DNA of 64,000 nt from Candidatus Mycobacterium methanotrophicum. GTDB lineage: Bacteria; Actinomycetota; Actinomycetes; Mycobacteriales; Mycobacteriaceae. The first letter of the stretch is position 1; each line of letters starts with the position of its first letter. This document shows positions 50,418-59,228 of this stretch, piece after piece. The stretch is from assembly GCF_023515995.1 (NCBI RefSeq), contig NZ_CP097321.1, positions 1-64,000 on the forward strand, written 5' to 3'. The notes under the pieces were generated by a model. It worked only from the letters and a program-made list of their open reading frames with translations. It was not told the DNA's origin and made no database searches. The position numbers were made by a program, and so were the translations under genes.

Positions 50418-52016
50418 CTACGTTTCGGTCGGCCGCGTGCGCTTACGCTGCCCCGCGATTGGTTCGCTCGTTTCGACATCGTCTTTGACCAGAGGCTCAT
50501 CGGGAAACCATTGCGTGTTCCGCTCGATTTCTTGACCTTCGCCACTTCTGTTGCCGTGCGGCATCATTCCCATCGGCATCATTCCCCCGCCCGCTGACGG
50601 CCCACCGCGTGGCACGGCGTTCGTCGGCACCGCGGTCGTCGGCGCGGGGGGCGGCGCTGCGGCCGGCGGCGACAGCTGTTCGGGCAAGCTGGCCGGCATC
50701 GTGCGCCCGCCGCCTCCGCCGCCGAGGCCTTCCAACCCGTTGCTTCCAGAACCGAGCTTGCTTAGCGGATTTCGGGGCGACCCGCCGCTGGGCATGCCGC
50801 TACTGGGCATGCCCCCGCTGGGCATACCGCCCAGCCCATTGCCCAGTTGACTGGCGGCCTGGCTGGCCTGTTGCAGTGGCTGGCTCGCCTGACCCAGAGA
50901 CTTCCCCAGGGCGTCGGCGACCTGCTGGGGGATCGACATCGCCGATTGCATCGCACTGCCGGTGGCCTGACCCGACTCGCCGGCCGAATCGCCTCCGGCG
51001 CCAGCCGCGTCGGCATCCGCGGACAACAGGTCATCGGTGTCGGCAGTCCCGATTTTCTTTGCCGGCTGGTGCGGCAGATGAGGATCGCCGTCGCCACTGA
51101 TCCTCGGCGAATCTCCCAGGAGGTTGACCTTGTCGTTGACACCACCGGCGGCCTCACCGAATGACGTCATCGTCGTCACCGAGTCCGACTTCATCCGGCT
51201 CATTTCGCCCTCATGCTGCGCCGCATCCACCGCGCCCTGCGGGTCTCCGGCCGCGGCTCGTGCTGCGGCCTGCATAAACAATTGGCGCTGCTGCTCGTAA
51301 TCCTCGGCCCGGGGATGCTTGTTCACCGCCGTGCTCCAGTGCCCGACGACCTGACGCGCTCCATTTGCCTGGGCGCTGGCCGCCGTGGCCGAATGCTCCA
51401 TCCACTGACCGAATGTCGAGAGCCGATCCGACAGCGCCTGCGCGTCGTGGCCCTCCCACGACGCGGGCAGCCCACCGGCAAGCTCATGCAACGACTGCGC
51501 GGCCATCGACAGGCTCGTGGCGGTCGCATCCCATCCAGCAGCGTGCGGTTCCATACCGCTTTCGGCGGCCCCCGAGCGCAGCGCCATGTCGACGACGTCA
51601 GGTTCAGCGGGCACGGTGGCCAGTGCCGCGGGCATGTCAAACGGCAGGTTGGGGATTTCGACCATCGGCGCAGACGGAATATCAATGTCGGCCAGCGCCC
51701 CGACAGCGCCAGCCGCGGCGCTACCAGAGCCGCCCACTGCCGCCGCGCCCTGCGCATCAGCGACCACATACCGCTGCAGCGCGGCGATCACCGCCTTACC
51801 GCCCTCTGATAGCCGCGAAACCCCGGCAACCAATTGCGAACTGAGCTTGCCGCCGTTGACCGCCACGCCGTTGGCCGCGGCCACCGACACCGGGTCGGCG
51901 CCCGGCGGCAACGGCGGCGGAATCGCCGCCGAACCACTCAGCGCTGCCGCCGCCGATGCCAGCACCGCACCGATCTGCGGGCCCACCTGCTCGGGGTCGA
52001 CACGTACACCGCCCAC
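50418..52016 (-). CDS. EspK/EspB-like secreted substrate
   Basis: 532 aa. An N-terminal helical region with a YxxxD-type signal (Y83-D87, RYVVAD) is followed by a second helical module with a WxG turn (W187-G189, ASWEGHD), then a Gly/Pro/Met-rich low-complexity region with GGMPSGGMPSS repeats and a charged C-terminus (NTQWFPDEPLVKDD). The layout fits ESX-1 substrates EspK, EspB and EspE. It begins with a GTG at 52016, 2 nt after the EspC-like gene. Confidence 0.6.
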   Translation of the reverse strand: MGGVRVDPEQVGPQIGAVLASAAAALSGSAAIPPPLPPGADPVSVAAANGVAVNGGKLSSQLVAGVSRLSEGGKAVIAALQRYVVADAQGAAAVGGSGSAAAGAVGALADIDIPSAPMVEIPNLPFDMPAALATVPAEPDVVDMALRSGAAESGMEPHAAGWDATATSLSMAAQSLHELAGGLPASWEGHDAQALSDRLSTFGQWMEHSATAASAQANGARQVVGHWSTAVNKHPRAEDYEQQRQLFMQAAARAAAGDPQGAVDAAQHEGEMSRMKSDSVTTMTSFGEAAGGVNDKVNLLGDSPRISGDGDPHLPHQPAKKIGTADTDDLLSADADAAGAGGDSAGESGQATGSAMQSAMSIPQQVADALGKSLGQASQPLQQASQAASQLGNGLGGMPSGGMPSSGMPSGGSPRNPLSKLGSGSNGLEGLGGGGGGRTMPASLPEQLSPPAAAPPPAPTTAVPTNAVPRGGPSAGGGMMPMGMMPHGNRSGEGQEIERNTQWFPDEPLVKDDVETSEPIAGQRKRTRPTET

Positions 52017-52018
52017 AG

Positions 52019-52354
52019 CTACACCTCACCGCCCGCCGCGGCGTTTACCGCGGCCGCACCGCCCGCATCAACGTCGTCGTACGCCGTTGCCGAACCGCGC
52101 AACGCTTCCCCCAGCGCCACGTGGTCGCCGCCGGCGCCCTCCGCGTGATCGCCAAGGCCGGCGTAGAAATCGCGCAGGGCGCTGCCTACAGGCGCGGCCA
52201 CCACTCCGTGGCACCGCATGATCTCGGCCTCGACCTCGCCGATCCAGTCCCGGCATGCGCGGCCGAAATCGTCGAATATCGCCGCGGTGGTGTCGTTGCC
52301 CTCGGCAGCGGTTCGCAGGGATGTGGTGTCAAAAGAAATGCGCTCTGAACTCAT
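52019..52354 (-). CDS. EspC-like type VII substrate
   Basis: 111-aa helical protein ending in a YxxxD signal (Y92-D96, AYDDVDAGGA), with the GsaLRDFYAGLGDH pattern of the EspC family. It is the first gene of the ESX operon and immediately precedes the EspK-like gene; the two are probably exported together. The 196-bp gap to the divergent HTH gene (52355-52550) should hold the main ESX promoter. Confidence 0.65.
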   Translation of the reverse strand: MSSERISFDTTSLRTAAEGNDTTAAIFDDFGRACRDWIGEVEAEIMRCHGVVAAPVGSALRDFYAGLGDHAEGAGGDHVALGEALRGSATAYDDVDAGGAAAVNAAAGGEV

Positions 52355-52550
52355 GCGGTAATGATCTTTCAGCCCATCAGGGTTTTCAACAGTCCATCCA
52401 CGCAACCAGGGTGGCGCGGCCAGCAGAGCAACGACGCCCTCTGCTGGGCTATCGGGTCGCCGTGCGCTCATACCGGGTTCCTTCCGAAGTTCCTAACAGC
52501 CCTGTACTCTACACAACGACTATTCATTACGACAGCCGCATTAGACGAGG

Positions 52551-53045
52551 ATGGCAACTTCGGTGAACCTGTCTTCCTATGATCGCCACAGAGTGCTCAT
52601 GAGCAGGAAAGTTCTGCGCGGATTCAGCGCAGGCGACTTCGCCAACGCCCGCCGCCACCGCGGCCTGAGCGTGTCCGACCTGTCGCGCTTCGCCAACGTC
52701 GGCGCATCGACGATCCACGCCTGGGAAGCCGGCACACGCACCCCTCAAGTCGACCTGCTGGCCCGGGTCATGAAAATCCTCGATGCACCGATCAGCCAAG
52801 TCGTCCCCATTGACCCGGCCCACCGCTACCCCGGCGACTGGCGCGTACTCAACGGGCTGACCCAACCCGAACTCGCCGCCGCTGTTAACGTCGCAACAAC
52901 CACCCTGCGCGGTATCGAACGCGCCGACATCGCCCTCACCGAAACCAATGCCATCAAGTTGGCAGCCCGTCTGGGCATCAGCGTCACCGAATATCGCGCC
53001 GCCTACGACCGCGCACGGCAACGACCACCGGGCACCCCTGTGTGA
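52551..53045 (+). CDS. Regulator with two Xre-type HTH domains
   Basis: 164 aa. Two HTH_3 domains: about 26-75 (ARRHRGLSVSDLSRFANVGASTIHAWEAG) and about 100-145 (NGLTQPELAAAVNVATTTLRGIERA). It is transcribed divergently from the ESX operon, so it is the best candidate for its local repressor or activator. ATG 52551 has only a weak RBS; ATG 52599 is the alternative. The stretch 53046-53371 has no gene. Confidence 0.75.
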   Translation: MATSVNLSSYDRHRVLMSRKVLRGFSAGDFANARRHRGLSVSDLSRFANVGASTIHAWEAGTRTPQVDLLARVMKILDAPISQVVPIDPAHRYPGDWRVLNGLTQPELAAAVNVATTTLRGIERADIALTETNAIKLAARLGISVTEYRAAYDRARQRPPGTPV

Positions 53046-53371
53046 ACAAAGCCCGGCGACCCGGCCGTTCGGAAGTGCTACGTCGATGAGCAAACCGCGC
53101 CAAGCCGCACGGCCGAGGCCCTCCCTCACGACTTCGAGCACCATCTTCACTTCGACGGTAACGTGATCGCCGATCAGGCATTCGTGTGCCGGTTTCTCAT
53201 GCACGATTTCATCGATACCCATTGACGGCCCCAATCGCCTCGGGATCTCTCCAGCTTCGGGCTGGCTCGTTATACAGTGCGTGACTTGGGGGTCTGTTCG
53301 CGACATCACGTAGTCCGATTTAGTCTGATTTGGTGTCCGAGTTGGTCCGATGGCGGCGAATCGCTTAGGTC

Positions 53372-54178
53372 GTGACGCCGGTGTTAAAGGCGCTCTTAAC
53401 GCAGCGTCACCTTCACGAGTATCTGGCATTTTCAGCCGAATATCGGCGTATCGCAAGGGAATTAGAGTTGCCACGTAGCGCCGAACCCCCGACGAAAGCG
53501 ACGTACTACCACTGGTTGAGCGGGCAGTTGAAGGCCTTGCCCCGTGGATACCATTGCCTGGTGCTAGAACAGATGTTTTCGGGGTGGACGGCCAAGGATC
53601 TCTTTTCGCCTGGGGAGGCCCGTCGTGCGCGCGCCGCGAATGGTGGGCTGCTTTCCCCGATTGCGCCAGCGATCCTCGCCGAAGAACTGGCGGGGCTGTG
53701 GTGCACCGCCTACGTCTACGAGGGCGCTCACCACGTCGACCTCACCATGATCACTGTCAGCGGGGCCATCACCGCGAAGAATTCGCCACCAGATCCGCGC
53801 ACAGAAGGCCGTGCTGTCGGTTTCCGCAACGACATCAATTTGAGGCTGGCCGGCCGGCATCTGCTCGGCGAATGGCGCAACACCAGCGACAGCTACTACT
53901 TCGGGTCTGTCCATCTGGCCGTACTCCCGGGAGAGACGATTCTGGAAGGCTTCTACACCGCCGTGAAAAGTGACGCCCAGGTCGTCGCCGACCGCTGGCG
54001 GTGGGTTCGTGTCGAGCCGCGCACCGAGATCGGCATCGACCTGGCGAACGTGTCCCTACGAGAACCAAGCCGCCTATACGGCACCATTTTTGAGCATGAC
54101 CCCTATGGCCGGCCAATCCCACTCGCCGAGGTAATCGAGGACCAGTGGACGTCAACGAAACGATCGCCACCTACCTGA
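53372..54178 (+). CDS. Hypothetical protein with actinobacterial HTH-like start
   Basis: 268 aa, GTG start. The first 75 residues (THWL-type segment YYHWLSGQLKALPRGYHCLVLEQMF, then GWTAKDLF) look like a DNA-binding head found in actinobacterial regulators. Residues 100-260 form a beta-rich domain (GAHHVDLTMITVSG, FYTAVKSDAQVVADRWRWVRVEP) that could sense a ligand. The family is not recognised. Overlaps the next gene by 34 nt. Confidence 0.55.
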   Translation: MTPVLKALLTQRHLHEYLAFSAEYRRIARELELPRSAEPPTKATYYHWLSGQLKALPRGYHCLVLEQMFSGWTAKDLFSPGEARRARAANGGLLSPIAPAILAEELAGLWCTAYVYEGAHHVDLTMITVSGAITAKNSPPDPRTEGRAVGFRNDINLRLAGRHLLGEWRNTSDSYYFGSVHLAVLPGETILEGFYTAVKSDAQVVADRWRWVRVEPRTEIGIDLANVSLREPSRLYGTIFEHDPYGRPIPLAEVIEDQWTSTKRSPPT

Positions 54179-54516
54179 AGGCGTGGGTCGAACAGGACCC
54201 AGACCTGATCGTCACGATCTTCACCGAAGACGCCACCTATCACGAACGAGTGCTGCAAGAGCCGATCCGCACCTTGGCCGGCATCAGACACTACTGGCAG
54301 ACCAAGGTCGTCACTGAGCAGGCCAACATCGACGCCCGGCTGCTCAACCTCTACCTCGCCGATAACGGCACCACTGCGATCGCCGAATGGGAAGCGACAT
54401 TCGACGACCTGGTGACAGGCTGCCGCAAACGGATGCGCGAGGTCGCCATCCTGGAATTCCGCGGCAATCTGATAGCGAGCCTGCGTGAGTACTGGGCGTC
54501 GGAAAACCTCGATTAA
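54145..54516 (+). CDS. SnoaL/NTF2-like small protein
   Basis: 123-aa NTF2-fold protein: TIATYLKAWVEQDPDLIVTIFTEDATYHE, then a GIRHYWQTKV helix and a beta-sheet ending SLREYWA. Such proteins are often small enzymes or binding domains. GTG start at 54145 inside the end of the preceding gene implies coupling. Confidence 0.65.
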   Translation: MDVNETIATYLKAWVEQDPDLIVTIFTEDATYHERVLQEPIRTLAGIRHYWQTKVVTEQANIDARLLNLYLADNGTTAIAEWEATFDDLVTGCRKRMREVAILEFRGNLIASLREYWASENLD

Positions 54517-54619
54517 CTCGCGCCGCCACCCCAGCCCCCCGCCGGGACACGAGGCAGGCGGTCAGCGGGGTCATCGCCGCACCACGCACGGCCGGGCGGC
54601 GGCTGACGTCTGGTAGTCG

Positions 54620-54874
54620 TCAGCTGCCTGGGCGAAGCTTGGCCCGGCCCAGCGCGATCCGGTGCGTCAGCTCTCGCCGATATACCGAATCCAGGTACCG
54701 GCCAACCTCACCAAGAGCTGCAGCTTCCTCCTCGGTCAGATGCAGCCGGGTGCGCACGCGAACACCGCGGGGCCCGGCCGCCACCACTGGATCACCGATC
54801 CGCCGCAACGCACGTTTACTCACGGCCGTTATCTTTGCTCGCGGCACCGACAACCGCCTTCGGGCCGATATCAC
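54620..54874 (-). pseudogene. tnpB stump of an IS607-family element
   Basis: 84 codons. VRVRTRLHLTEEEAAALGEV and VGRYLDSVYRRELTHRIALG are the first part of the TnpB type that accompanies mycobacterial IS607-family recombinases. It then diverges and stops. The RuvC domain and the right end (where the guide RNA would be encoded) are missing. Confidence 0.65.
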
Positions 54875-55439
54875 GCTGCGCGCAGCCGACCGCCTTCAAC
54901 GCACGGTTTCGAGCACTGCGGCGACCATAGAGTCGCGCACAGAAACTTGTGAGCACCTCCACCATGTCGCGCACCAGATCGTCGTCGACCTCACCGTCGT
55001 CGAGCACTACCAGCCGGCGGCCGTGCGCGGAAAGTGCCGCCTCCACCAGCTCGGTGTTCATCCGCCCCAACCGATCCCGGTGCTCGACCACCACTGCGGT
55101 CACCTTCGGGTCGGCCAACAGCCGCCGTACTTTGGCGCGTGATCCGTTCATCCCGGACCCGACCTCAGCCTCCACCCGCACCACCGCACCCCCCGCCCCG
55201 GCGGCCCAGCTGGTCAGCCGCGCCACCTGACGATCCAGGTCTGCCTTCTGATCATGAGACGAGACTCGTGCGTACAACCCGAACGCGGCAACCGTCGAAC
55301 CTAAGGACACTTCCGGGGACACCAACACCGTCCGGGCATTGACCCGCACCGCCGGCACCGGCAGCGTTCCCTCCCGAAACCAGCGATACGCCGTCTGCGG
55401 ATGAACACCCTGCCCACGCGCCCACTCGGTCAAGTTCAC
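54816..55439 (-). CDS. IS607-family serine recombinase (TnpA)
   Basis: 207 aa. N-terminal MerR-like HTH (NLTEWARGQGVHPQTAYRWFREG), then a serine-recombinase domain with the nucleophile in LYARVSSHDQ (about S60) and EHRDRLGR. Its frame overlaps the tnpB stump as is usual for these elements. The recombinase looks intact, but with tnpB gone the element lacks one half. Confidence 0.85.
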   Translation of the reverse strand: MNLTEWARGQGVHPQTAYRWFREGTLPVPAVRVNARTVLVSPEVSLGSTVAAFGLYARVSSHDQKADLDRQVARLTSWAAGAGGAVVRVEAEVGSGMNGSRAKVRRLLADPKVTAVVVEHRDRLGRMNTELVEAALSAHGRRLVVLDDGEVDDDLVRDMVEVLTSFCARLYGRRSARNRALKAVGCAQRDIGPKAVVGAASKDNGRE

Positions 55440-55606
55440 GACGTCAGCATACTCACTAGAACGTCCGTACGCTCACTATCACTCAGTATTGACGGAACAG
55501 TTCGAACCCCTGATAAGACCCGACCTCACAAACCACCTCACCGGCGCCCATTCGAAGTAGCCCATTGCGTCAACCGGCCAACCAGCCGGTCGAGTTCCGA
55601 GCGCTG

Positions 55607-55774
55607 TCACCTCTTAGCCAGCTGCCCCTTAAGATCCAGCACACAATCAATTTTCGGAAAGCTCCCCCTCACCACCATCTCGTACAGGATGTGGCTGTCC
55701 AAGTTAGTGACAGCGGTCGCCGAGTTGCCCAGAATCCACCCACGGGTGGCAAAAGTCTCGCCCATTTCGATCAT
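55607..55774 (-). CDS. Small ORF downstream of the amidase gene
   Basis: 55 codons (MIEMGETFATRGWILGNSAT start, GQLAKR end) beginning 11 nt after the amidase stop, with AAGGATAAGAAGCGG upstream of the ATG. Protein-like composition, but no relative is recognised. Past it, about 55560-55605 on the minus strand, a short stretch (ELDRLVGRLTQWATSNG) resembles an IS607 recombinase fragment. The rest of 55440-55606 shows nothing. Confidence 0.4.
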   Translation of the reverse strand: MIEMGETFATRGWILGNSATAVTNLDSHILYEMVVRGSFPKIDCVLDLKGQLAKR

Positions 55775-55784
55775 TTTCCGCTTC

Positions 55785-56609
55785 TTATCCTTGCGATGAA
55801 AGGAAATTGGTGATTCCTCGAACGACCGCGTCGGCGTACCGCTGACGCCCGGCGGGGGTTTCCATCGCGGCCGCCTCGCTCGCGTTTTTCATGTTGCCCA
55901 GCTCGACGAGGATCGACGGGTAGCGGGCCAGGTTGAGGCCGGCCAGATCCCCGCGACCATAGAGCCCCTCCACGCCGATGTAGTCAGCCGGTGGGATGCC
56001 GCAAGCCGCGATCTGATCACGCATGATCCTGGCAAATTGCACTGACGGGCCCGCCTGCGCAGCCTTGAGCGGCGGCGCCGAATAGTTCACATGGAATCCC
56101 GACCCGCTGGGCGGGCCCCCGTCTGCGTGAATGCTCACAACCGCGTTGGGCTGCAACGCGTTTGCCATCTCGGCCCGCTGATCCACGCAGGGCCCCAGCC
56201 CGGTGTCATTCTGCCGCGACAGCGCCGTGCGTACACCGAGCTGCTCGAGCTCCTCGCGGATCCGCAACGTGGTGTCCCAGGTGAACGTGTGCTCCGGGTA
56301 ACCATCAGCGGTCGACGTCCCGCTGGCCTGACAGTCCTTCGTGCCAACCCGACCAGTAGGCACCTGGCGTGTGATCGATGCATCATTGGCGCCGTTGTGG
56401 CCCGGATCGAGGAACACCACCATGCCGGCGAGGTGACCCGCAGTCGCCACCGCCGGCGCACAAGGGGCGCCGGCGGCCACAAGTAACGCGATCACTGATG
56501 CAGCCACGCGACGACGTCGACTCGTCGCGCCTGGACCAGACGGCAGGGCCGGCAAGGGAAACGCACAGCTCACCGCGACCTCGTCTGTCGACCGCGGTCT
56601 GTTTGTCAC
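55785..56609 (-). CDS. N-acetylmuramoyl-L-alanine amidase, Ami1 (Rv3717)-like
   Basis: 274 aa. A signal peptide near residues 25-55 precedes an Amidase_3 domain with zinc-ligand motifs FLDPGHNGAND, PEHTFTW, VVSIHADGG and the catalytic VELGNMKN. Very close to mycobacterial Ami1, which cuts peptidoglycan stem peptides. A plasmid copy may open the cell wall for DNA transfer or ESX assembly. The GTG at 56609 is fixed by a GTGA overlap with the upstream gene. Confidence 0.85.
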   Translation of the reverse strand: MTNRPRSTDEVAVSCAFPLPALPSGPGATSRRRRVAASVIALLVAAGAPCAPAVATAGHLAGMVVFLDPGHNGANDASITRQVPTGRVGTKDCQASGTSTADGYPEHTFTWDTTLRIREELEQLGVRTALSRQNDTGLGPCVDQRAEMANALQPNAVVSIHADGGPPSGSGFHVNYSAPPLKAAQAGPSVQFARIMRDQIAACGIPPADYIGVEGLYGRGDLAGLNLARYPSILVELGNMKNASEAAAMETPAGRQRYADAVVRGITNFLSSQG

Positions 56610-56806
56610 GCGCGGTGCCGCAGCCACCGCAGACCCCGCGCAACGACCGCCACCACCAGAACACCAATTCCCACCGGCACTAAAACCGGCAGCTGGTGCA
56701 CTACCGCACTCATGGCGATCGAACCCCACCGCCACATGGCCGCATTAACGAACGTATCGAACAGACTGTGATGGTGGGAGTAGCCGCCAGCGTTGAACAT
56801 CAACAT
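56606..56806 (-). CDS. Small membrane protein coupled to the amidase
   Basis: 66 aa. MLMFNAGG start shared with the gene at 61168, a His-rich turn, and one transmembrane helix (VLVPVGIGVLVVAVVARGL) with a basic C-terminus. The stop overlaps the amidase GTG (GTGA). Function unknown; it may act with the amidase at the membrane. Confidence 0.55.
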   Translation of the reverse strand: MLMFNAGGYSHHHSLFDTFVNAAMWRWGSIAMSAVVHQLPVLVPVGIGVLVVAVVARGLRWLRHRA

Positions 56807-56850
56807 GATGTCGAACGTAAGGCCAGAAATCGCGCTCTTCCAGAGGACCT
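56807..56850 (-). promoter_or_regulatory. Second type of repeated 5' leader, copy A
   Basis: Minus strand: AGGTCCTCTGGAA, then a short variable part, TTACGTTCGAC, then the ATG and codons for MLMFNAGG. The same arrangement occurs at 61169-61212 in front of an unrelated gene. Conservation covers the leader and the first eight codons only. Confidence 0.55.
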
Positions 56851-56925
56851 GGCAGCCGTCCCGGAGTGAGTACACGCCGGCGTTGGCCACCAAATGTGTC
56901 GCTCCGCTGCGACATAATCGCAAAC

Positions 56926-57750
56926 ATGGGGCATATTGACCATTGGCGCGGCGGCCGCCGCGACATCGGCGGCAAGACAACGTCACCGAGATGTCGCCGC
57001 CGACCGCGCTTCTTTGGTCGCACCATATCGACACTCGGACTGCTCCTACTCGGCCTGTCCCTAATGCCGACAGCAGTTGCGACAGCCCAAACCCACGCCG
57101 ACTGGGCGTGGCCCGGAATGCAATACGACGTCTTCGCCGACCACTCCTGGAGCTCGTGCAGCGTCGGCTTTCCCGCATGGAACAACGCGGGCACGCGATA
57201 TTTCATCTCTGCCGGCCACTGCTTCCGCACCGAATCGGGCAGCCACTACGTTCATCCAGACGGCACGGGCATCTACATCTACACACCCACCGACCACACC
57301 CACCCCATCGGATTCGAACGCTCCTTCACAATCCCCAGTAACGGCTGGTACGACGACGTGTCCCTCGTTGAAATGTATCCCGGTAAAACGCTGCACGGCG
57401 AAGGGTGGCAACACATTCCAGACAACCCCACCACCGCCGCCGTCGGTGACAAAGCATGCCTCATCGGTTTCCGACACAACAAAACGAATTGCGGAACAGT
57501 GACACAAACAGATGCCAGCCTCACTGAGACCGGATACCCCTGGAACTCCATGGCCACGCGCGCCTCATACTGTTCACACCCAGGCGACAGCGGCGGAGCC
57601 ATCTACAACGACCACGGAGCCCTAGGCATCGAGATCACCGGAAGCAAACACAACGAGCCCGGGACGCCGGGAGCGTGCCGCAGCGCGTTCATCCCCATCG
57701 ACCGCGCGCTAAAAGTTCTCCGCAAAAGCATTCCGTCACTGAGCTTCTGA
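56926..57750 (+). CDS. Secreted chymotrypsin-like (S1) protease
   Basis: 274 aa. A basic N-terminus and signal sequence (about 30-54, LGLLLLGLSLMPTAVATAQ) precede an S1 domain with H98 (ISAGHCF), D144 (YDDVSLV) and S222 (HPGDSGGAIY). Cysteines could form disulphides as in streptogrisin-type proteases. No membrane anchor. It is divergent from the amidase operon. Substrate unknown; possibilities are ESX substrates or cell-envelope proteins. Confidence 0.8.
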   Translation: MGHIDHWRGGRRDIGGKTTSPRCRRRPRFFGRTISTLGLLLLGLSLMPTAVATAQTHADWAWPGMQYDVFADHSWSSCSVGFPAWNNAGTRYFISAGHCFRTESGSHYVHPDGTGIYIYTPTDHTHPIGFERSFTIPSNGWYDDVSLVEMYPGKTLHGEGWQHIPDNPTTAAVGDKACLIGFRHNKTNCGTVTQTDASLTETGYPWNSMATRASYCSHPGDSGGAIYNDHGALGIEITGSKHNEPGTPGACRSAFIPIDRALKVLRKSIPSLSF

Positions 57751-57855
57751 TTACCGGCAACCCACGCAGGTGATCGACGTAACGGCAGACGTCCGCCTTT
57801 AGCGTGAACCTCCCGCCTCTATGCCTCTGTATCGGTACGTCGGCGGGCCGCACCC

Positions 57856-58212
57856 CTAGCTCTTCATATTCCAGGAGCCGAGGTCCGGCGCCGAGCGACG
57901 ATCTGGATCGCACTCGTCGCAATCCGAACATGTGACACGAAGGTGCAGCGGTACGCGAAGTCGCTCGAAGGCGCTTTCCGTGCGGATCGCCCAATCTGCA
58001 ACCGGCGACCCCATGACGTCAATGATGTCGAGGACCGCAAAATCCTCGGGGTGATGCGCGGCTTCTATAAGGCCCGCACCGCTCAAGCACGCCACGATTG
58101 CATTGACCGCTTGCGGGCCAACGGCTTCCAACGTTGCGCGGTAGCCGATACCGGCGTCGTGTCGACATGCCCGGAACGCGGCCACACCATGTGCGGCGTC
58201 CATTGCCTTCAT
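57856..58212 (-). CDS. Hypothetical protein, last of a five-gene operon
   Basis: 118 aa. A helical first half (AVGPQAVNAIVACLSGAGLI) and a C-terminal Cys pair TCSDCDECD that may bind metal. The ATG at 58212 follows the upstream stop by 4 nt. Not recognised. 57751-57855 holds no gene. Confidence 0.5.
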   Translation of the reverse strand: MKAMDAAHGVAAFRACRHDAGIGYRATLEAVGPQAVNAIVACLSGAGLIEAAHHPEDFAVLDIIDVMGSPVADWAIRTESAFERLRVPLHLRVTCSDCDECDPDRRSAPDLGSWNMKS

Positions 58213-58216
58213 CCCG

Positions 58217-58528
58217 TTAGCGGACTGTTTGGTACGAGGCCTCGACCTCGGCCACGCGATCACCATGGCCACGCTCACGCGCGACTGACGCGGCGACATT
58301 CCACACAGACTCCGTCTCGTCGAAACGCTCGCCCGAGAAGACGTAGCCGATTTCTTCGACCACTCGACACACACCATCGAGCGAACGCATGCTGATACTT
58401 TGGCCACCTCTGAAATACCTTGCCCACTGCGCTAGTACGTCCGCGTCACGTGCAGTGATCGCATCTTCCAACGTCCCAGCCGGCCGGTCCACCAACCAGT
58501 CCATCGCCTCGAATCTCCTTCCGTTCAT
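58217..58528 (-). CDS. Hypothetical protein of the 57.9-59.6 kb operon
   Basis: 103 aa, acidic and helical (DRPAGTLEDAITARDADVLAQWARYF). No family recognised. ATG 58528 has AAGGAG nearby (GGAAGGAGATTCGAGGCGATGG context suggests a second possible ATG at 58504). Confidence 0.45.
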   Translation of the reverse strand: MNGRRFEAMDWLVDRPAGTLEDAITARDADVLAQWARYFRGGQSISMRSLDGVCRVVEEIGYVFSGERFDETESVWNVAASVARERGHGDRVAEVEASYQTVR

Positions 58529-58537
58529 TTGGCTTAC

Positions 58538-58843
58538 CTACCTCGGCCTGTGGTCGCCAGCGAGGTGGCGTCGCCACTTCGCTTCAAATTCCGCTAGCGC
58601 TTCTTTTTTGAGTTCGGCAAGGTACTTGGCGTATTCGTCGGGATGTGCCGCCTTGAGCCTTGCCAGGGCGCGCCCGGCGCACGGCGAGAGCGCGTTGTAT
58701 CGAAGAATGGTCCGGCGCGCCCCGCAGCTGCAATCGGCAGAACGATCGTCCGCAATCGGTTGAGCCTCGGCCTGATCGAGATCGACAACGTCGTGTTCGC
58801 CACTGGCCAGCATTCTCCTGTCTCCCTGTCGCGTTACCTTCAC
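58538..58843 (-). CDS. Hypothetical protein of the 57.9-59.6 kb operon
   Basis: 101 aa. An N-terminal segment with CSCGARRTI, which may be part of a zinc site, and a long charged C-terminal helix (LAELKKEALAEFEAKWRRHL). The GTG at 58843 overlaps the upstream stop (GTGA); ATG 58813 is an alternative. Confidence 0.5.
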   Translation of the reverse strand: MKVTRQGDRRMLASGEHDVVDLDQAEAQPIADDRSADCSCGARRTILRYNALSPCAGRALARLKAAHPDEYAKYLAELKKEALAEFEAKWRRHLAGDHRPR

Positions 58844-59208
58844 CGGACCTCTGGGGTATTGGCGAAGTAGTCGCGCAAGTGCTTCATCTGATCCACCAAG
58901 GGGAGGTCATTCACATCGATCCACTGTGCATCTGGCGGAAAGGGAAGGGCGTAGTAGACAGCGGTCTCGGCAGCAGCCTCTCCGTCGAATGTCAGGAAAG
59001 CCGCGATCTCTTGCCCATTGGGCCCGGTGTAGATACAGCGCCCGGGACCAGCGTATTCGCTGTCGAGGCGCCAGCCGTACTCTGCAGCAAGCCGGGTGAC
59101 GGGGTGGTCGAGTGATCGCTGATCAATGTGGCAGCACGTTTCGTAGCGCCGCCGAGCTTCCAACTCACCCAACCGCTTCTCGGCGACAGGCTGCTCATCA
59201 CTCTTCAC
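58840..59208 (-). CDS. Hypothetical protein of the 57.9-59.6 kb operon
   Basis: 122 aa. A compact alpha/beta protein: RYETCCHIDQRSLDHPVTRLA, a beta-hairpin with YTGPNGQEIAAFLTFDG, and a C-terminal MKHLRDYFANTPEVR. GTG 59208 is preceded by GGGGGACCGGAAG. No known family recognised. Confidence 0.5.
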   Translation of the reverse strand: MKSDEQPVAEKRLGELEARRRYETCCHIDQRSLDHPVTRLAAEYGWRLDSEYAGPGRCIYTGPNGQEIAAFLTFDGEAAAETAVYYALPFPPDAQWIDVNDLPLVDQMKHLRDYFANTPEVR

Positions 59209-59228
59209 TTCCGGTCCCCCGTGGTGTT

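Noticed and set aside
52527..53474. 315-codon minus-strand open frame opposite the double-HTH regulator
   Set aside because: The plus strand encodes two recognisable HTH domains; the antisense frame has no domain and no RBS.
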